From assembly GCF_030499575.1 (NCBI RefSeq), contig NZ_JASTLC010000001.1:2256001-2320000 (forward strand): DNA of 64,000 nt. The letters are read 5' to 3'. How positions within the stretch are numbered: the stretch's first letter is position 1; the number at the start of each line of letters is the position of its first letter. This document shows, piece by piece, positions 36,111 through 47,525 of the stretch. A program made the translations under genes and the position numbers. The stretch comes from Streptomyces sp. DG2A-72. Its GTDB lineage: Bacteria; Actinomycetota; Actinomycetes; Streptomycetales; Streptomycetaceae. The notes under the pieces are model-generated. The model was given only the letters and a program-made list of their open reading frames with translations, ran no database searches and was not told the DNA's origin.

Positions 36111-36164
36111 GAAGAGGGCTCCTGGGAGGGCTGGTGGTCCAAGAGTGCTGATCTGTACGTGAGT

Positions 36165-36204
36165 CAGGGCTCGGACGGCGCGTCCCTGCGCTGCCCGAGC
36201 CCTG
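36165..36204 (-). other. Intercistronic hairpin between gap and pgk
   Basis: CAGGGCTCGG and CCGAGCCCTG form a 10-bp perfect stem with a 20-base loop. It may be a processing site or attenuator that raises gap expression relative to pgk and tpi. Confidence 0.5.
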
Positions 36205-36233
36205 CGTTCACATCGAGGTGCCTGCTCTGTGGA

Positions 36234-37307
<1,074 letters not shown>

Positions 37308-37365
37308 CTACGACCCTACCTCCCTGCGGCCTCGGTGGTGACATCGAGATGCCCCATACACGGCA

Positions 37366-37403
37366 GGGCGGTCCGTACCCACCAGTAGGGGTACGGACCG
37401 CCC
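37366..37403. terminator. Terminator downstream of the M14 carboxypeptidase gene
   Basis: GGGCGGTCCGTACCC and GGGTACGGACCGCCC form a 15-bp perfect stem with an 8-base loop, about 75 bases after the carboxypeptidase stop and upstream of gap. It would insulate gap from read-through. Confidence 0.75.
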
Positions 37404-37476
37404 CGACCGAGAGACGTGATCACTCACAGATCACTCGATTTCGCTACGGAGAGCCGGTCACCGTTGACCGGCCGGT

Positions 37477-40428
37477 TCACCCCTCGATCGCCTCCAGCGC
37501 CTTGCCGATCAGGGTCGTACGGCCGATGGGCGCGGTGACGTGCTCCAGACCGAAGCCCAGCAGCACGGTGTCGTCCGTGGTCACGGCGCCGTACGTCTTG
37601 AACAGCTCGCCCGCGCGTCCCCAGTCCTTGACCACCGCGGGACTGCCCGCGGGCGGTCCGGGGGTGGTCCAGGCACCCAGCGACGTCTCGAAGCCCTCGG
37701 TCTGAGCCGCGTTGCCGCCGATCACGACGGACACGTTGTCGGCGAGGACGCCGCGCCCACCGCTGCCGGGGTCGGTGACGTAGCCGAGGGAGACCTCGAC
37801 CTTCTTGCCGGCGTACGCGGAGAGGTCGAAGGAGACCTCCTGCCAGCCGGTCGACGACCCGGTGAAGCTGTTCCAGGAACCGGACGTGCCGGTGGCCGTG
37901 CAGGCCCCTCCGGCGAGCGTCAGATACCGCTTGAGGGCGGGATGCGCCTGGATGAAGTACCCGGCGTCGCACTCGGCGGGCACCGCCGTGCTGGTCGCGC
38001 CGCCTGCCTCCGGGAGCGTGGTCCAGTCGTCGGCACCGGCCGTGTGCGCCTCCAGGAGGGCGTGGTCGTAGCCCTTCTCCGTGTCCCAGAGCAGCCTGGT
38101 CCGCAGAGTTGGATTTTCGGACGCACTCACCGAGGTGAGGTCGATGGTGCGGGTGAGGCGGTTCCAGGCGTAGTCGCTGTGCGTGACGGCGGCCATGGAG
38201 GCGCCTTCGTACGGGCCGTACGGATTGACGGTGCCGGGGTAGGCGCCCGCTCCCGCGCTCTCGAACTGCGGGAAGGTCTCCACGGGCAGCGTGTCGGAGG
38301 TGACGCTGTAGGACCCGGCCGCGTTCAGCGGGTTGCCGGGAGCGCCGCCCAGCGGTGTGGTGGCGCCCGCGAGCGGGCCGGAGCCCTGGAAGGACGTGGC
38401 GTCCGGCAGGGACGTACGGGTGTAGGCGCCCAGGTAGTACTGGCTGAAGTCGTTCGACAGGGTGCCGCCTCCGAGGTCGACGGAGCCGCCGGCCTGCTCG
38501 CCCGCCTCGATCAGCTTGCCGCCCTCGTTGAGGAAGGCGCGCAGCTGGAGCTGGGTGGCGTTGCCGGGGACGCCGGCGCCCGTGTAGTGGACGACCGTGT
38601 CGAAGTGGCTGAGCACGCCGAGCGCGTCGGGCGCGCCCTGGGTGGCGACGTCCCAGACGATCGCCCTGCGGCCGTTGGCCTTCAGCGCGTCGACGTAGGT
38701 CTTGGCCTGCGTGGCGGCCGCGCTCTCTTCGGCGACAACGAGCGTGTCGGCCCTGGGCCGTTCGGCGATCGTGTAGGTGAAGTGCTTGCTGGAGACGGTC
38801 TTTCCACTCCTGGTCCTGCCGGTGAACCAGACCTCGACCTTGTCGCCGGGCTCGCCGTCCCGGACCTTCGCCCGGTACTCGTCGAAGTGGATGTTGTCCT
38901 CACCGCCGTAGGTCTCTCCGCCCTTCCAGGGCCGCAGAGCGTTGTCCCGGGTACGGCCGCCGTTGACGCGGTACTTGAGCTCCTTGTCGCGCACCGACTT
39001 CCGTGCGACGACGGAGACTTCCTGGGCGGCGCCGCGGGAGTACGACGTCGTGAGCGGGGCCGGGGTGAAGTCGGCGGCCTTCAGGCCGACCGAGGAGGAC
39101 GGCTGGTCGGGGTGGGCGGCGGACTCGGCGACGGAGAGCGCGAAGGGGATGTTCTTGGCGAACTCCTGCTGGATCAGGGTCTCGTCGTCCGGGAAGGTGA
39201 AGATCGACTGACAGTCGTCCGGATTCCACTGGTCGTCGGGGTCGACGCTGGATGCGGCTTCGCAGGTCGACATCTCGGGGGTGAACATCGCCATGCCGTT
39301 GACGTTCGCCGCATGGCCGTCGGACTCGCCGTTGGTGGTGTACAGCTCCGAGGAGACCTGCGGGTGGTAGCCGGGGATCGCGGAGTTCTCCGGCGTGCCG
39401 GCGAGGGCCTCGTACACCACGTCGTCCGGGGTGGATGTGGCGACCTGCCAGCCGACTCCGTAGAGGAGGAGTTCGGCGGCGGAGTGGTAGTTGATGCCGT
39501 ACTCGAATCCGATCCGCCGCTCGAAGGCGTCCAGGGCACGGGTCTCGGGCTCGGAGTTCGGGGCCGCGCCACGGTAGGTCTGGCTGGTGGGGTTGGGGGA
39601 CGAACCCTCGTCGTCGTAGCCCCACTTGTAGGCGAAGTTGCGGTTGAGGTCGACGCCGTCGCCGGTGCTGATGACGCCGTCGCCGTTGACGTCCCGCAGG
39701 TTCTTGCGCCACAGGCGGTTGTCGGAGTTCTCGAAGGTGTAGTCGTAGCCGTCGGGGTTGGCCGTGAGGACGAACCACAGTTCCGTCGTGTCGACGATTT
39801 TCTTGATGCGCTTGTCGGTGGCGTAGTTGTCCACATAGTGGTGCATCAGCCGCCGGGTCATCTCCGGGGTGATCCACTCGCGCGCGTGCTGGGCGGAGAG
39901 ATAGAGGACGGAGGGCTTGGCGCCGTCCTTCGTCTTCTTGGCGTTCTTGGTGAGCTTCAGCGCCAGGATGTCCTGGCCGTTGATGGACTTGCCGATGGAG
40001 ACGACCTTGGTCAGGCCCGGGTTGGCCCGTGCGGTGGCGAGGATCTCCTGCCGCAGTCCGCCGTCTGAGCTGTACGGCCGGAACACGCCCTCGGCCGCGG
40101 CCTCGACGCGGGCCTCTGCCTTGCCGGAGAGCGCGTGCTCGGTGAGGCCGACGCCCTGTTTCTCGAGCTTGTCGGCCTGTTGGTCGGTGAGATAGACCTC
40201 GACGGTGGCCGTGCCCTTGTCGGGCACCCGCTCGCCGAGTTCGTGGCCGTCCTGGCCGGTGGCCAGCAGCAGGGGTACCTGCTGCTGGGTGACGTCGGCG
40301 CGGAAGACCTTGACCTCGTCCCCTCCGGAGGACGAACTACCGCTCTGCGCCTGGGCGATGGGTGCGATGCTCGCTCCACCGATCAGGAGCGTGCCGACAG
40401 CGAGGATCGATCTCGCTCTATGTCTCAT
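37477..40428 (-). CDS. Large secreted M14 zinc carboxypeptidase
   Basis: This 983-residue exported enzyme has a signal peptide (MRHRARSILAVGTLLIGGA, then cleavage after AQA) and a prodomain to about residue 115. An M14 carboxypeptidase A-type domain runs from about 120 to 430, followed by a long C-terminal region with further beta domains. Zinc ligands are visible as HAREWITPE (His, Glu) and INYHSAAELLLYG (His); the general-base Glu is in MFTPEMSTC. The later part (about 570-680) resembles a class I glutamine amidotransferase-like or immune-inhibitor-A-like extension. It probably removes C-terminal residues from extracellular peptides. The start is ATG 40428 with AGGGGGG before it. Confidence 0.9.
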   Translation of the reverse strand: MRHRARSILAVGTLLIGGASIAPIAQAQSGSSSSGGDEVKVFRADVTQQQVPLLLATGQDGHELGERVPDKGTATVEVYLTDQQADKLEKQGVGLTEHALSGKAEARVEAAAEGVFRPYSSDGGLRQEILATARANPGLTKVVSIGKSINGQDILALKLTKNAKKTKDGAKPSVLYLSAQHAREWITPEMTRRLMHHYVDNYATDKRIKKIVDTTELWFVLTANPDGYDYTFENSDNRLWRKNLRDVNGDGVISTGDGVDLNRNFAYKWGYDDEGSSPNPTSQTYRGAAPNSEPETRALDAFERRIGFEYGINYHSAAELLLYGVGWQVATSTPDDVVYEALAGTPENSAIPGYHPQVSSELYTTNGESDGHAANVNGMAMFTPEMSTCEAASSVDPDDQWNPDDCQSIFTFPDDETLIQQEFAKNIPFALSVAESAAHPDQPSSSVGLKAADFTPAPLTTSYSRGAAQEVSVVARKSVRDKELKYRVNGGRTRDNALRPWKGGETYGGEDNIHFDEYRAKVRDGEPGDKVEVWFTGRTRSGKTVSSKHFTYTIAERPRADTLVVAEESAAATQAKTYVDALKANGRRAIVWDVATQGAPDALGVLSHFDTVVHYTGAGVPGNATQLQLRAFLNEGGKLIEAGEQAGGSVDLGGGTLSNDFSQYYLGAYTRTSLPDATSFQGSGPLAGATTPLGGAPGNPLNAAGSYSVTSDTLPVETFPQFESAGAGAYPGTVNPYGPYEGASMAAVTHSDYAWNRLTRTIDLTSVSASENPTLRTRLLWDTEKGYDHALLEAHTAGADDWTTLPEAGGATSTAVPAECDAGYFIQAHPALKRYLTLAGGACTATGTSGSWNSFTGSSTGWQEVSFDLSAYAGKKVEVSLGYVTDPGSGGRGVLADNVSVVIGGNAAQTEGFETSLGAWTTPGPPAGSPAVVKDWGRAGELFKTYGAVTTDDTVLLGFGLEHVTAPIGRTTLIGKALEAIEG

Positions 40429-40516
40429 GAACCCCCCTAGCAAAAGTCGCCACAGCAGCGAACAGATGCCAGGCTCATGACAGTTCATGATCGAGTCAAG
40501 AGTGCCTCAACGCTGT

Positions 40517-40566
40517 GCAACACGCCGGTGCCGACGCCCAGTTGAGCGTCGGCACCGGCGTGTTGC
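40517..40566 (-). terminator. Very strong terminator after the whiA operon
   Basis: A 21-bp perfect stem (40517-40537 with 40546-40566) and an 8-base loop lie 14 bases beyond the whiA stop. It closes the uvrC-rapZ-yvcK-whiA operon and shields the carboxypeptidase promoter. Confidence 0.8.
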
Positions 40567-40579
40567 GAGTGCGTTCGGG

Positions 40580-41563
40580 TCAGCCGGCGTCGGCCATCTC
40601 CTCCGTGAGGCTGGACTCCGTGCCCGGAATGCCGAGGTCCTGGGCGCGCTTGTCGGCCATCGCGAGCAGTCGGCGGATACGGCCCGCCACGGCGTCCTTG
40701 GTCAGCGGGGGGTCGGCGAGCGCGCCGAGCTCCTCGAGAGAGGCCTGCTTGTGCTCCATGCGCAGCCGGCCTGCCGCCGCGAGGTGCTCGGGCACGTCGT
40801 CGCCGAGGATCTCCAGGGCGCGCTGGACGCGGGCGCCCGCGGCGACGGCCGCGCGCGCGGAGCGGCGCAGGTTGGCGTCGTCGAAGTTGGCGAGCCGGTT
40901 CGCCGTGGCCCGGACCTCGCGGCGCATCCGGCGCTCCTCCCAGGCCAGCACCGACTCATGGGCCCCGAGCCGGGTCAACAGGGCGCCGATGGCGTCTCCG
41001 TCGCGGACGACGACCCGGTCGACGCCGCGTACCTCACGGGCCTTGGCGGCGATCGACAGACGGCGGGCGGCGCCGACGAGAGCGAGCGCGGCCTCGGGAC
41101 CCGGGCAGGTCACTTCCAGGGAGGACGAGCGGCCGGGCTCGGTCAGCGAGCCATGGGCCAGGAAGGCGCCGCGCCAGGCCGCTTCGGCATCGCAGGTGGC
41201 CCCCGAGACCACCTGCGGGGGCAGGCCGCGGATCGGGCGGCCGCGGCCGTCGACCAGGCCGGTCTGCCGGGCCAGCTGGTCACCGCCGGCGACGACCCGC
41301 ACGACGTAGCGCGAACCGCGGCGCAGCCCGCCGGGTGCCATCACGATCAGCTCGGAGCTGTGGCCGAAGATGTCCAGGATGTCCCGCTTGAGCCGGCGGG
41401 CCGCCATCGCGGTGTCCAGCTCCGCCTCGATCACGATGCGCCCGCTCACCAGATGGAGGCCGCCGGCGAACCGCAGAACGGCGGAGACCTCCGCCTTCCT
41501 GCAGCAGGTCCGGGTGACGGGGAGCCGGGAGATCTCATCCTTCACCGCTGCCGTCATCGCCAT
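40580..41563 (-). CDS. whiA: Sporulation regulator WhiA
   Basis: WhiA (327 residues) is the DNA-binding protein that, with WhiB, controls the switch from aerial growth to sporulation septation in Streptomyces. It has an N-terminal LAGLIDADG-type fold ([21 protein letters not shown] and later [13 protein letters not shown]) without catalytic acids, and a C-terminal HTH ([24 protein letters not shown]). The start is ATG 41563 (MAMTAAVKD), overlapping the yvcK end by ten bases. It is last in the operon. Confidence 0.96.
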   Translation of the reverse strand: MAMTAAVKDEISRLPVTRTCCRKAEVSAVLRFAGGLHLVSGRIVIEAELDTAMAARRLKRDILDIFGHSSELIVMAPGGLRRGSRYVVRVVAGGDQLARQTGLVDGRGRPIRGLPPQVVSGATCDAEAAWRGAFLAHGSLTEPGRSSSLEVTCPGPEAALALVGAARRLSIAAKAREVRGVDRVVVRDGDAIGALLTRLGAHESVLAWEERRMRREVRATANRLANFDDANLRRSARAAVAAGARVQRALEILGDDVPEHLAAAGRLRMEHKQASLEELGALADPPLTKDAVAGRIRRLLAMADKRAQDLGIPGTESSLTEEMADAG

Positions 41564-42621
41564 GGGCCGATCCTTCCATGCATCCGAAAAATACGGTCGT
41601 ACGCGGCGGCCAGCAGCTCCGGGTCATGCCTGGGGCTGCCGTCCCTCCGGGCCACCGGTGCCAGCTCGACCGCCGCACCGAGCCGCTTGGCGGCCTCGGT
41701 GAGTACAGCGCGGTCGGGCACGGCGGCCTCGTCGGCCAGCACCACGTCCAGGGCGAGTTTAGGGGCGTGTCGTCCCAAAACCTCCAAATGACGCTGCGGG
41801 GAGAAGCCCTCGGTTTCTCCGGGCTGCGGGGCGAGGTTCAGGGAGAGTACCCGGCGTGCCTTCGTCTGCGTGAGGGCGTCCAGCAGCTCGGGCACGAGCA
41901 GATGCGGGATGACCGAGGAGAACCAGGAGCCGGGGCCGAGCACCACCCAGTCCGCGTCGAGGACCGCTTCGACGGCCTCGGGGACGGCGGGCGGGTCGTG
42001 CGGTACGACGTGCACGGACTGCACCTCGCCGGGGGTGAGCGCGACGGTGGCCTGGCCGCGGACGGTGTCGACGTCCTCGGGCCGGTCCGGGTCGTGGCCC
42101 TTGACCAGGGCCTGGAGCTCCAGCGGTACGGCGGACATGGGCAGCACGCGGCCGTGCGCGCCCAGCAGCTTGCCGACCAGGTCGAGGGCCTGGACATGGT
42201 CGCCGAGCTGCTCCCACAGGGCGACGATCAGCAGATTGCCGACCGCGTGGTCGTGCAGGTCGCCCTGTGACTGGAAGCGGTGCTGGATGACGCGGGACCA
42301 GGTCTGGCCCCAGTCGTCGTCGCCGCAGAGCGCGGCCAGCGCCTTGCGCAGGTCGCCGGGCGGCAGCACGCCCAGCTCATCGCGCAGGCGCCCGCTGGAA
42401 CCGCCGTCGTCGGCCACCGTGACGACGGCGGTGAGGTCGCCGGTGATCCGGCGCAGTGCGGCGAGCGAGGCGGACAGGCCCATGCCACCGCCGAGGGCGA
42501 CGACCTTGGGCTGTGTGCCGCGGCGGCGTGCACGGCCGCCGCGGGCCTCGGCGGGCCGGCCGGCCCGGGCCTCGGGCACGGCCCGGCGCAGCCTGCTCAG
42601 CCGCGGTGTACGTCCTGTCAT
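41554..42621 (-). CDS. yvcK: YvcK/CofD-like UDP-sugar-binding protein
   Basis: YvcK-family proteins bind UDP-GlcNAc and help coordinate cell-wall precursor supply with carbon metabolism. Motifs are [11 protein letters not shown] near residue 40, [16 protein letters not shown] and [12 protein letters not shown], all in the nucleotide-sugar site. The first 38 residues are Arg-rich and may be non-native: an internal start is possible, but the overlap with rapZ (four bases) supports ATG 42621. Length as given: 355 residues. Confidence 0.93.
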   Translation of the reverse strand: MTGRTPRLSRLRRAVPEARAGRPAEARGGRARRRGTQPKVVALGGGMGLSASLAALRRITGDLTAVVTVADDGGSSGRLRDELGVLPPGDLRKALAALCGDDDWGQTWSRVIQHRFQSQGDLHDHAVGNLLIVALWEQLGDHVQALDLVGKLLGAHGRVLPMSAVPLELQALVKGHDPDRPEDVDTVRGQATVALTPGEVQSVHVVPHDPPAVPEAVEAVLDADWVVLGPGSWFSSVIPHLLVPELLDALTQTKARRVLSLNLAPQPGETEGFSPQRHLEVLGRHAPKLALDVVLADEAAVPDRAVLTEAAKRLGAAVELAPVARRDGSPRHDPELLAAAYDRIFRMHGRIGPWR

Positions 42622-43631
42622 TCCCGTCCCATGTCCCGGTGTACGACCACCGTCTCCACACCCTCGGCCGCGAGACGCGCGGCGAGCTTCTCCGACACGG
42701 CGACCGAGCGGTGCTTGCCGCCGGTACAGCCGATGGCGATGGTCACATAGCGCTTGCCCTCACGGCGGTACCCGGCCGCGATCAACCGCAGCAGTTCGGC
42801 GTACCGGTCGAGGAACTCCTTGGCGCCGGGCTGGTTGAAGACGTACGCGGCGACCTCCTCGTGGGTGCCGGTGTACGGGCGCAGCTCCGGGACCCAGTGC
42901 GGGTTGGGCAGGAAGCGCATGTCCGCGACCAGGTCGGCGTCGACGGGGAGGCCGTACTTGAAGCCGAAGGACATGACGGTGGCCCGCAGCTCCGGCTCCT
43001 CCTCGCCGGCGAACTGGGCGTCCATCTTGGCCCGCAGCTCGTGCACGTTGAGGCCGGAGGTGTCGATCACCAGGTCGGCGTCACCGCGCAGCTCGCGCAG
43101 CAGTTCACGCTCGGCGGCGATGCCGTCGACGATGCGGCCGTCGCCCTGGAGGGGGTGCGGGCGGCGCACCGACTCGAAGCGGCGGACCAGCGCGTCGTCG
43201 GAGGACTCCAGGAAGACGATCCGGCGTGTGACGTGCTTGGCCGCGAGGTCGGCGAGGGACTCGCGGAGGTTGTCGAAGAAGCGCCGGCCGCGGACGTCGA
43301 CGACGACCGCGATCCGGGCGACATTGCCCTGGGAGCGAGCGCCGAGCTCCACCATGGTGGGGATCAGCGCGGGTGGGAGGTTGTCGACGACGAACCAGCC
43401 GAGGTCCTCCAGACACTTGGCGGCTGTCGAGCGGCCGGCCCCGGACATGCCGGAGATGATCACCAGCTCGGGGATGGCCGTCTCGGGGGCCCCGGCGGTG
43501 TCGATGCCCGTAGTCACCTGTTCTCCGTCGCTCTGGTCTTCCTGGCCTGTGGCCTGCTGTGCGGGATCCTCGCGTGTTTCCTTGTGCGTCTGATCCCGGT
43601 CGGCTGTGGGCTGCTTGTCCTGCTCGCTCAT
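42618..43631 (-). CDS. rapZ: RNase adapter RapZ-like P-loop protein
   Basis: The RapZ/YvcJ family of P-loop proteins includes E. coli RapZ, which steers decay of the GlmZ sRNA. The protein (337 residues) has a nucleotide loop [19 protein letters not shown] and the DNLPPALIP motif. The C-terminal RapZ region contains [30 protein letters not shown] and [14 protein letters not shown]. The loop has Arg where GxxGxGK normally has Lys. A 50-residue acidic N-terminal extension (QDQ-rich) is also seen. It overlaps uvrC and yvcK by four bases on both sides. Confidence 0.93.
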   Translation of the reverse strand: MSEQDKQPTADRDQTHKETREDPAQQATGQEDQSDGEQVTTGIDTAGAPETAIPELVIISGMSGAGRSTAAKCLEDLGWFVVDNLPPALIPTMVELGARSQGNVARIAVVVDVRGRRFFDNLRESLADLAAKHVTRRIVFLESSDDALVRRFESVRRPHPLQGDGRIVDGIAAERELLRELRGDADLVIDTSGLNVHELRAKMDAQFAGEEEPELRATVMSFGFKYGLPVDADLVADMRFLPNPHWVPELRPYTGTHEEVAAYVFNQPGAKEFLDRYAELLRLIAAGYRREGKRYVTIAIGCTGGKHRSVAVSEKLAARLAAEGVETVVVHRDMGRE

Positions 43632-45667
43632 CTCTCCATCCCCCGTCGCTCGTCCGGGGTGCCCGCGGACACGGGCTCCCCCGGGGTGCCCGCCGTCTCG
43701 GGCGCCCCGTCTTCCATGTCGTCCATGATCTCTCCGGTCGCCGTGTTCACGGCGGGTGCCGCCGGGGCCGCCTGGGCGAAGGCCACGGCAATGGTCTCGG
43801 CCGTCTTGCGACCTATGCCCGGAACCTCACAGATCTGGTCGATTGTCGCGGATCGCAACTTCTTCACCGACCCGAAGTGTTTGATCAGTGCCTGCTTGCG
43901 GGTCTCGCCGAGTCCCGGCACATCGTCCAGAGGGCTCGACCGGAAGCGCTTGGCACGCTTGGTGCGCTGATAGGTGATCGCGAAGCGGTGGGCCTCGTCG
44001 CGGACCCGCTGGAGCAGATAGAGGCCCTCGCTGGTGCGGGGCAGCACGACGGGGTCGTCCTCGTCCGGCACCCAGACCTCCTCCAGGCGCTTGGCCAGCC
44101 CGCACACGGCGATGTCGTCGATGCCCAGCTCCTCCAGGGCCCGCTTGGCGGCAGCGACCTGCGGCCGGCCACCGTCGACGACGACGAGCTGCGGCGGGTA
44201 GGCGAAGCGCTTGGGCCGTCCGTTCTCCTCGACGAGGCCGTCCTCCTCGCTCCACTCCCCCGTCTTCTCCTTCTCGGCGAGGTACCGCCTGAAGCGGCGG
44301 TTGATCACCTCGTGCATGGAGCGGACGTCGTCCTGGCCCTCGAAGCCCTTGATCTGGAAGCGCCGGTACTCGCTCTTGCGCTGGAGGCCGTCCTCGAAGA
44401 CGACCATGGAGGCCACGACGTCGTCGCCCTGGAGGTGCGAGATGTCGTAGCACTCGATCCGCAGGGGGGCGCTGTCCAGGTCGAGGGCCTCGGCGATCTC
44501 CTCCAGGGCGCGCGAGCGGGTGGTCAGGTCGGAGGCGCGCTTGGTCTTGTGCAGGACGAGTGCCTGCTGGGCGTTGCGCTGCACGGTCTCCATGAGGGCC
44601 TTCTTGTCGCCGCGCTGCGGGATGCGCAGGGAGACGATCGAGCCGCGGCGGTCGGTGAGCCACTGCTGGACCGGTTCGACCGGGTCGGGCAGCGCCGGGA
44701 CAAGGACCTCCTTGGGGACCGCGTCTCCCGTCTCTTCCCCGTAGAGCTGCTGGAGGGCGTGTTCCACCAGGGCGCCGGTGGTGATCTCCTCGACCTTGTC
44801 GGTCACCCAGCCGCGCTGGCCGCGCACGCGTCCGCCGCGGACGTGGAAGATCTGCACAGCCGCTTCCAGCTCGTCCTCGGCGACCGCGATGAGGTCGGCG
44901 TCGGTCGCGTCGGCGAGCACGACCGCGCTCTTCTCCATGGCCTTCTTCAGAGCCTCGATGTCGTCGCGCAGGCGGGCGGCCCGCTCGTACTCCATCTCCT
45001 CGGCCGCCGCCGTCATCTGCTTCTCCAGGCGACGCAGATACGTGCCCGTGCGGCCGGCCATGAAGTCGCTGAACTCCTCGGCGAGTTCGCGGTGCTCCTC
45101 GGCGGAGACCCGGCCGACGCAGGGCGCGGAGCACTTGCCGATGTAGCCGAGCAGGCAGGGGCGGCCGGTGCGGGCGGCGTTCTTGAAGACGCCGGCCGAG
45201 CAGGTGCGCACGGGGAAGACGCGCAGGAGGAGGTCGACGGTGTCGCGGATCGCCCACGCGTGCCCGTACGGCCCGAAGTAGCGCACGCCCTTCTTCTTGT
45301 GGCCGCGCATCACCTGCACGCGCGGGAACTCCTCGTTCATCGTCACGGCGAGGTACGGGTAGCTCTTGTCGTCGCGGTACTTGACGTTGAACCGGGGGTC
45401 GTACTCCTTGATCCAGGAGTACTCCAACTGCAGTGCCTCGACCTCCGTGGACACCACGGTCCACTCCACGGACGCGGCCGTGGTGACCATGGTGCGGGTG
45501 CGCGGGTGCAGGCCCGCCAGGTCCTGGAAGTAGTTCGCCAGGCGCTGGCGCAGGCTCTTCGCCTTACCGACGTAGATCACCCGGCGGTGCTCGTCACGGA
45601 ACCTGTACACCCCGGGCGAGTCGGGGATCTGCCCCGGCTTGGGGCGGTAGCTGGAGGGGTCGGCCAT
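43628..45667 (-). CDS. uvrC: Excinuclease ABC subunit C
   Basis: UvrC (679 residues) makes the dual incisions of nucleotide excision repair. Domains: GIY-YIG nuclease at the N-terminus ([21 protein letters not shown]), a UVR motif [17 protein letters not shown] near 220, an RNase H-like endonuclease from about 400 ([34 protein letters not shown]), and two helix-hairpin-helix motifs near the end ([29 protein letters not shown]). It leads the operon that contains rapZ, yvcK and whiA. The start is ATG 45667 with TAGGGT seven bases upstream (leaderless pattern). Confidence 0.97.
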   Translation of the reverse strand: MADPSSYRPKPGQIPDSPGVYRFRDEHRRVIYVGKAKSLRQRLANYFQDLAGLHPRTRTMVTTAASVEWTVVSTEVEALQLEYSWIKEYDPRFNVKYRDDKSYPYLAVTMNEEFPRVQVMRGHKKKGVRYFGPYGHAWAIRDTVDLLLRVFPVRTCSAGVFKNAARTGRPCLLGYIGKCSAPCVGRVSAEEHRELAEEFSDFMAGRTGTYLRRLEKQMTAAAEEMEYERAARLRDDIEALKKAMEKSAVVLADATDADLIAVAEDELEAAVQIFHVRGGRVRGQRGWVTDKVEEITTGALVEHALQQLYGEETGDAVPKEVLVPALPDPVEPVQQWLTDRRGSIVSLRIPQRGDKKALMETVQRNAQQALVLHKTKRASDLTTRSRALEEIAEALDLDSAPLRIECYDISHLQGDDVVASMVVFEDGLQRKSEYRRFQIKGFEGQDDVRSMHEVINRRFRRYLAEKEKTGEWSEEDGLVEENGRPKRFAYPPQLVVVDGGRPQVAAAKRALEELGIDDIAVCGLAKRLEEVWVPDEDDPVVLPRTSEGLYLLQRVRDEAHRFAITYQRTKRAKRFRSSPLDDVPGLGETRKQALIKHFGSVKKLRSATIDQICEVPGIGRKTAETIAVAFAQAAPAAPAVNTATGEIMDDMEDGAPETAGTPGEPVSAGTPDERRGMER

Positions 45668-45680
45668 GTTTCACACCCTA
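45668..45680 (-). promoter_or_regulatory. uvrC: Leaderless-type promoter of uvrC
   Basis: TAGGGT on the minus strand (45680-45675) lies seven bases before the uvrC ATG, the spacing for transcription starting on the start codon. Confidence 0.4.
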
Positions 45681-45720
45681 CTGGCGAGGGGTGACAGAGC
45701 GACGAGCCTGTGGACAACGC

Positions 45721-46025
45721 CTACCGGGTCTCGAGAAAGGTCAGGACCGCGAAGACACGGCGGTGGGCGTCGGTGTCCTCCTGGAGGTTCAGCTTGCCCA
45801 GGATGCTGCGCACATGCTTCTCGACGGTGCCCTCGGTGACCCACAGATGGCGGCCCGATACCCGCGTTGGAGCGGCCCTCGGCCATGAGGGCGAGCACCT
45901 CGCGCTCGTGGGCGCTGAGGTGGGACAGCGGGTCGTCGCGGCGCTGGGCGGAGAACAGCTCGTGCACCAGCAACGGGGCGACGACCGAGCCGCCCCGGTG
46001 GATCCGTTCCAGGGCCTCGATGATC
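45721..46025 (-). pseudogene. Frameshifted C-terminal half of a NarL-type response regulator
   Basis: The minus strand reads IIEALERIHRGGSVVAPLLV, then LSHLSAHEREVLALMAEGRS, the start of a LuxR-type HTH. After about position 45870 the frame shifts; in the next frame it continues RHLWVTEGTVEKHVRSILGK, then LNLQEDTDAHRRVFAVL, ending at a TAG at 45721-45723. This is a classical C-terminal DNA-binding half, with one frameshift and without its receiver domain. The left border at about 46025 abuts an opposite-strand receiver fragment. Confidence 0.65.
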
Positions 46026-46264
46026 AGGCGGCACCGGACGTCGCGCTGGTCGATCTCGATCTCGACGGCGAGAACGGCTTCGACGTGGCCCGGCTGCTGA
46101 CCGGCAAGGTACCCGCGGTGATCCTGGTCTCGACCCACTTCCGGGAGGACTTCCAGGAGCTCATCGCGGCCAGCCCCGCGCGCGGGTTCCTGCACAAGTC
46201 CGCGCTGTCCGCCCACGCGATTCAGGAGGTTCTCGGCAACGACGGCTCCGGCGCGCCGACTTGA
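46022..46264 (+). pseudogene. Receiver-domain fragment of a response regulator
   Basis: The plus strand reads DQAAPDVALVDLDLDGENGF, then DVARLLTGKVPAVILVSTHF, then KSALSAHAIQEVLGN, ending at a TGA at 46262-46264. The phospho-acceptor Asp (DLDLDGE context) and the late Lys (HKSAL) are those of a CheY-like domain. About the first 40 residues are missing and there is no DNA-binding half. It abuts the opposite-strand NarL fragment head to head. No ribosome-binding site or start is supported. Confidence 0.6.
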
Positions 46265-46477
46265 CGTCGGGGACGGCGGCACGGCCGGGACCGCACCGTC
46301 CGTTCCGCGTGAGGTGTTGTCGGGACTTGGTCAACACGCTTCAATGCGGGGGAACTCGGGGCCGTGAACGCAGGCGTACAGATGTGAAGACTTTCCCGGC
46401 GCCGACGGGGGTGGCCCCCTGACAGCCTGCGCGAACGGTCTGACCAGCCGTTGGACATTCGACAGAAGGGCCCCTGC

Positions 46478-47425
46478 ATGCCGCACGCCACCCAAGCCGC
46501 GGACGTCGCCGCCGCCGAACTGGACACGGCCCTGCGAGGCGGCCCGTTCCACGTCGCGCTGCGCGCCGCGATCGCCGCCCGTGGACTGCCGCTGCAGCGC
46601 GTGCAGCACCATCTGTCCCGCTCCGGCGTCAAGGTCGGTGTGACGAGCCTGAGTTACTGGCAGCAGGGGGCACGGCGCCCGCAGCGCCCCGAGTCGCTGC
46701 GGGCCGTGCGGGCGCTGGAGGAGATCCTCGGGCTGCCGGAGGAGTCTTTGATCCGGCTGCTCGCCGACCCCGACGAACCCCCCGCCGCGCAGCGGCCCGC
46801 CGGCCGCTCCTACCGCTCGTTCGTCGAGGCCTCGGGCGTCCTGGAGCGACTGCTGGCCGACCTCGATTCGCGACCCGAGGGCGGGCTGCATGCCCTCGGG
46901 CACCACGAGCGGGTACGGATCGGGGCGCAGCGCGAACTCCAGGGCCGCGAGTCGCACCACATCGTGCGCGCCCACCGGGACGGCGTCGACCGCTTCTTCG
47001 CCGTCCACCACGGCGACGAAGGGTGCGCTCCGGAGCGTATGACCGTGCACGCCCTGGAGAACTGCCGCACGGGGCGCGTCCGTTGGGATCACGCTACAGG
47101 TGTGCTGGTGGCCGAGCTGCTCTTCGACACCCGGCTGCGGGCCGGCGACACCTTCCTCTTCCGGTACGGCGTCGAGGACGGCACCGCCGGTGTGTCCCGC
47201 GAGTACGTCCGCGGGTCCGGGCCGGCGGGCGGCCAGTATGCCCTTCAGGTGCGGTTCGACGAACACGCCCTGCCGGTGCGCTGCCACCGGTTCCATCAGC
47301 ACTCTCCGGCCGCGCCCCGCAGCGGCCACCAGGAACTGGCGCTCAGCGGACGGCACCACTCGGTGCACATCGTCGAGCCGCGGGTGCGGACGGGGATGGT
47401 GGGGATCGGGTGGGGCTGGGAGTGA
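46478..47425 (+). CDS. HTH-domain protein of unknown function
   Basis: The 315-residue protein has an N-terminal lambda-repressor-like HTH: ALRAAIAARGLPLQRVQHHL, then GVTSLSYWQQGARRPQRPES as recognition helix region, then EILGLPEESLIRLLADP. Beyond residue 120 there is a soluble domain with GHHERVRIGAQRELQGRES and GRVRWDHATGVLVAELLFDT that I cannot place. No membrane helix or signal is present. The start is ATG 46478 (MPHATQ); an ATG at 46451 in frame is possible. It has no operon partner. It is probably a Streptomyces-specific DNA-binding protein. Confidence 0.72.
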   Translation: MPHATQAADVAAAELDTALRGGPFHVALRAAIAARGLPLQRVQHHLSRSGVKVGVTSLSYWQQGARRPQRPESLRAVRALEEILGLPEESLIRLLADPDEPPAAQRPAGRSYRSFVEASGVLERLLADLDSRPEGGLHALGHHERVRIGAQRELQGRESHHIVRAHRDGVDRFFAVHHGDEGCAPERMTVHALENCRTGRVRWDHATGVLVAELLFDTRLRAGDTFLFRYGVEDGTAGVSREYVRGSGPAGGQYALQVRFDEHALPVRCHRFHQHSPAAPRSGHQELALSGRHHSVHIVEPRVRTGMVGIGWGWE

Positions 47426-47443
47426 GGGGGCGGGGCTGACGGT

Positions 47444-47475
47444 GGGCAGGGCTGAGGGCGGGCAGGGCTGAGGGC
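47444..47475 (+). repeat. 16-bp exact tandem repeat
   Basis: GGGCAGGGCTGAGGGC occurs twice in tandem (47444-47459, 47460-47475) just after the HTH gene, within a G-rich stretch. It is probably a local slippage product. Confidence 0.7.
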
Positions 47476-47525
47476 GGGCTGTGCTGGGGCCGAGTTTCGG
47501 CCGGGTGCTGTTGGTCAGAGTCGCG

